Below, in pieces: positions 61,655-64,000 of a stretch of DNA of 64,000 nucleotides (position 1 is the first letter of the stretch; each line of letters opens with the position of its first letter). The notes under the pieces were generated by a model that saw only the letters and a program-made list of their open reading frames with translations, ran no database searches and was not told the origin of the DNA. Both the position numbers and the translations under genes were made by a program. This DNA comes from Mucor racemosus (lineage: Eukaryota; Mucoromycota; Mucoromycetes; Mucorales; Mucoraceae). The DNA lies in contig JAPEHQ010000012.1 in NCBI GenBank assembly GCA_027405735.1, forward strand, positions 1,364,001-1,428,000, in the 5' to 3' direction.

Positions 61655-62339
61655 GTTTTATTAATAATAAAGGATGAGAAGAGATAAGATAAAAAGCAAC
61701 TGTATTTGGAAAGAAATAGTAAGCGGTCCTTCAACCCAAACTAAACTTCTCAATGATGATAATCCCAGGCAAGGGTCATCATTAGTAGTAAAAAATATGT
61801 TACACATTGAAAAATCGATTCCATATAATGATATACCAGAGATTTTATTCGCAATCGCAACTTCGAAAATTCCAATATACTTTTATACCACTTTGGAATG
61901 TTTGTGCTTTGACGAATTGTACCTGTTATAGTTGTTTAATTCCATTAATTATATACAAAACAGAGATGAGTGTTAATAAAGCTTCGGTTTGGAAACTTTT
62001 ACTTGTAAACTATGCTTGGTAAAGGAAATTTTGCTAGGTCTACTTCCTAAGACATCAAAATAATAACCCGTATGCATATGACATGAAATGGACAGGGTAT
62101 TGTAAGCACCAAAGTAGCCTTTGTTGCTACGATATACGGAGAACAAGTCTTTGTCATTGAATTTGTTCCTCTCAAGAACATCTTCTAATAATAAAAGATA
62201 TTCTTTTATATTGTAGAATCTAAGCAATCATACTCCATAGCCATTAATTACTTTTCTTTCTAATTCATCAATAAAAAATATATATTCACTTTACGATTTC
62301 ATCTCGTTTGATTAAACTTACATTCTATAGTTTGCAAAC
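61655..62339. other. Intergenic
   Basis: AT-rich. Promoter side of the FAHD1 gene. An 84-codon minus-strand ORF (61973-62227) has no recognised features. No other gene. Confidence 0.4.
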
Positions 62340-64000
62340 TTCATTAACTGATACTCAGAAACAGTTATATTCCATAAGTCAAAATGGATTTTAATGTTTT
62401 TTTGTAGGTATCTGGTCGAGCAAAATTTAAATATTCAAAAAATTGAATTTTCACAGCTTTCCATCTTCAAATTCAAAGCATGCCCTCTTTTCTATAGCTA
62501 ACCTCATAATAAAAATTTTTAGGATATGCTTTAGACACTACTAAACAGACATAAATTGGTCGCATTATGCTACCTATTCCTAAATTTATTTTATATCTCA
62601 CAAAAGACTCAAAAACGCGTAAAATTCACTGTTTCTTCCTTGAAAACTGGGTCACATTTTTCATCCCTGCTCTATTTTTTGTTTTCACTAAATAACACCA
62701 AGAAATATTTATATGCCAATGTACCTGAGATGTTCAGCTTTAATCCAAAAACAAGTATCCAAAAATATCCTATTTTTTGCAGTTGGTATTAATTTTTTAG
62801 TGCTAAGGTTTCAGATTTTTTACGCGTATTTTACTGCTAAAGGATTGAAAACTTTGAGTCTTTATATCTCTAGAAAAAATTAAGCTATACTAACACTTTT
62901 TAATAATGAAGTTTACTTGTTTTAAAGCGCTCTATAACATATTTAAATATAAAAAAATTCTGAGCACTTTTATTTTTTTTTCATTTTTTTGGGCATTTCT
63001 ATAGTAGGTTTCAAAATATTGGTTACATTGAGCAACATTTTTTTTGCATTCATGTTGTTAAGCTCGTTAAGCTCTCTCGAACCCAATTTAGGTTTTTTCA
63101 AAATATTGATTTTTCGTGGAGATATCCTCAAAAATGTGTACAAAAAGGTACCTCCATTTCTAGCTTCCATTTTTCCCTTATACCCTCATCCCAAATTCTG
63201 AATCTGAAAAAAATTTGGACAAAAATATTGTTTTCTCTACCAAAAATGCAGCTAGAAAATTTTGCAATAGCTCGATCGATAGAAAATGTTTTGGCGCATC
63301 ATTTTCATTTATTATATTTTAAATATTTTTATAAAAAGTGATGTGTATCTTCAAAAAACCTTCAAAATTTCAATTGCATTTTACGCAAAATTTAATATGA
63401 AATGTTTGTCTGAATTTTATTTAGTTGGATGCAGAATTTAAAACTGTACAAAATCTGTTTAATATACTAGGTCGACTTACTTTGCAGTTCATGATCAATT
63501 AAACGATTTTGTTTTTTTCATCATTTTTCGTCCATTTTTTAAAATAAATTTTGGGACCCCGTTACTATAATGTTTAAGCTGTGATGAGAACTATTGTTTT
63601 GATTATCTCGACGAAAAATTAATATTTTTTGCTAAAACAAAAAATACAGAGTAGTTGAGAGTTGGATCTATCTTCTATCTTGTAAATACAGAAAATCAAA
63701 CCTGAATTTAGGTGCTCAATTTTTAATAATCAATTTTAGGCCAAACTTGGTCAGTGTTGGTCAATATGTCTGGCCAGTGGGCTTATATTCTGATGTTAAT
63801 ATTTCTATTTTCCAAGAGATATCAATGACCTATGGAGTAAAGGTACATGTTCTTTAAAGATTTTACGTGCTCGATTTAATATTGGGCGAAAACATTCGAA
63901 AACCACTTAAAAACCATTTGAAATCTACTTTTTACAACCGTAAAAAAATCGATAAAAAAAACCCGTATCTCAGTAAATTTTGATCCTAGTAATTTTTAAT
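62340..64000 (-). repeat. R2 repeat, copy 3 (inverted, truncated by window edge)
   Basis: Reverse complement matches copies 1 and 2 in order, from the AAAAGAGGGCATGC-side block near 62490 through CTGGGTCAC (62645), the conserved small ORF (62970-63170) and ACCCCGTTACTATA (63555) to the right edge. It retains the flank that copy 2 has upstream of its LTR insertion (AAAACATTCGAAAACCACTT near 63890). Confidence 0.8.

Noticed and set aside
1..64000. tRNA, rRNA or CRISPR loci
   Set aside because: Scanned for T-arm (GGTTCRANNCC-like) boxes and regularly spaced repeats. Isolated TTCGA words occur only in MITEs and AT-rich DNA without a cloverleaf; no spaced direct-repeat array exists.

Overview
The window is nuclear DNA of a filamentous fungus, most likely an early-diverging one (Mucoromycota/Mucorales-like). 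That placement is inference. It rests on many 40-90 bp GT-AG introns, very AT-rich intergenic DNA with long poly-A/T tracts, polyQ-rich regulators, a Chk1/Mak-type (group X) hybrid histidine kinase, a GH9 cellulase and tetraspanin remnants. All gene models below were spliced by hand, and reading phase was checked across every junction.

Layout. 0.4-7.5 kb (all +): M17 leucine aminopeptidase, a Pho80-type polyQ cyclin, a septin-like GTPase and the Ran-binding protein Mog1. 7.6-8.3 kb (-): a broken tetraspanin. 9.4-13.3 kb (+): two tandem, diverged paralogues of a seven-TM protein with the same eight-exon structure. 13.3-24.1 kb: a gene-poor block with a 5.7-kb long inverted repeat, three copies of a noncoding repeat (R1), one copy of a second repeat (R2) and a dead WD40 fragment resembling the C-terminus of dynein intermediate chain. 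24.1-31.4 kb (-): a 2283-aa hybrid histidine kinase with a degenerate N-terminal kinase domain. 34.3 kb (-): a tiny single-WWE-domain ORF. 36-39.6 kb (-): EF-1alpha and an ABC1/ADCK-type mitochondrial atypical kinase. 39.8-41.6 kb (+): a large adenylate-kinase-type protein. 41.6-46.9 kb: mobile-element block with two hAT-like MITEs and a solo LTR nested in an R2 copy. 46.9-61.7 kb: second gene-rich block with ADAL deaminase (-), Kes1-type oxysterol-binding protein (+), Swc5 (+), GH9 endoglucanase with a C-terminal TM anchor (+), histidyl-tRNA synthetase with two possible starts (+), an unrecognised 228-aa protein (-) and a FAHD1-type hydrolase (-). 62.3-64.0 kb: inverted R2 copy running off the edge.

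The genes are mostly unrelated housekeeping functions and do not form a pathway. The most unusual content is the tandem 7TM pair, the pseudokinase-headed histidine kinase, the orphan WWE ORF, the long inverted repeat carrying a dynein-chain fragment, and a datable nested insertion (R2, then solo LTR, then hAT MITE) in which each step can be read from its target-site duplications. No tRNA, rRNA or CRISPR was found.
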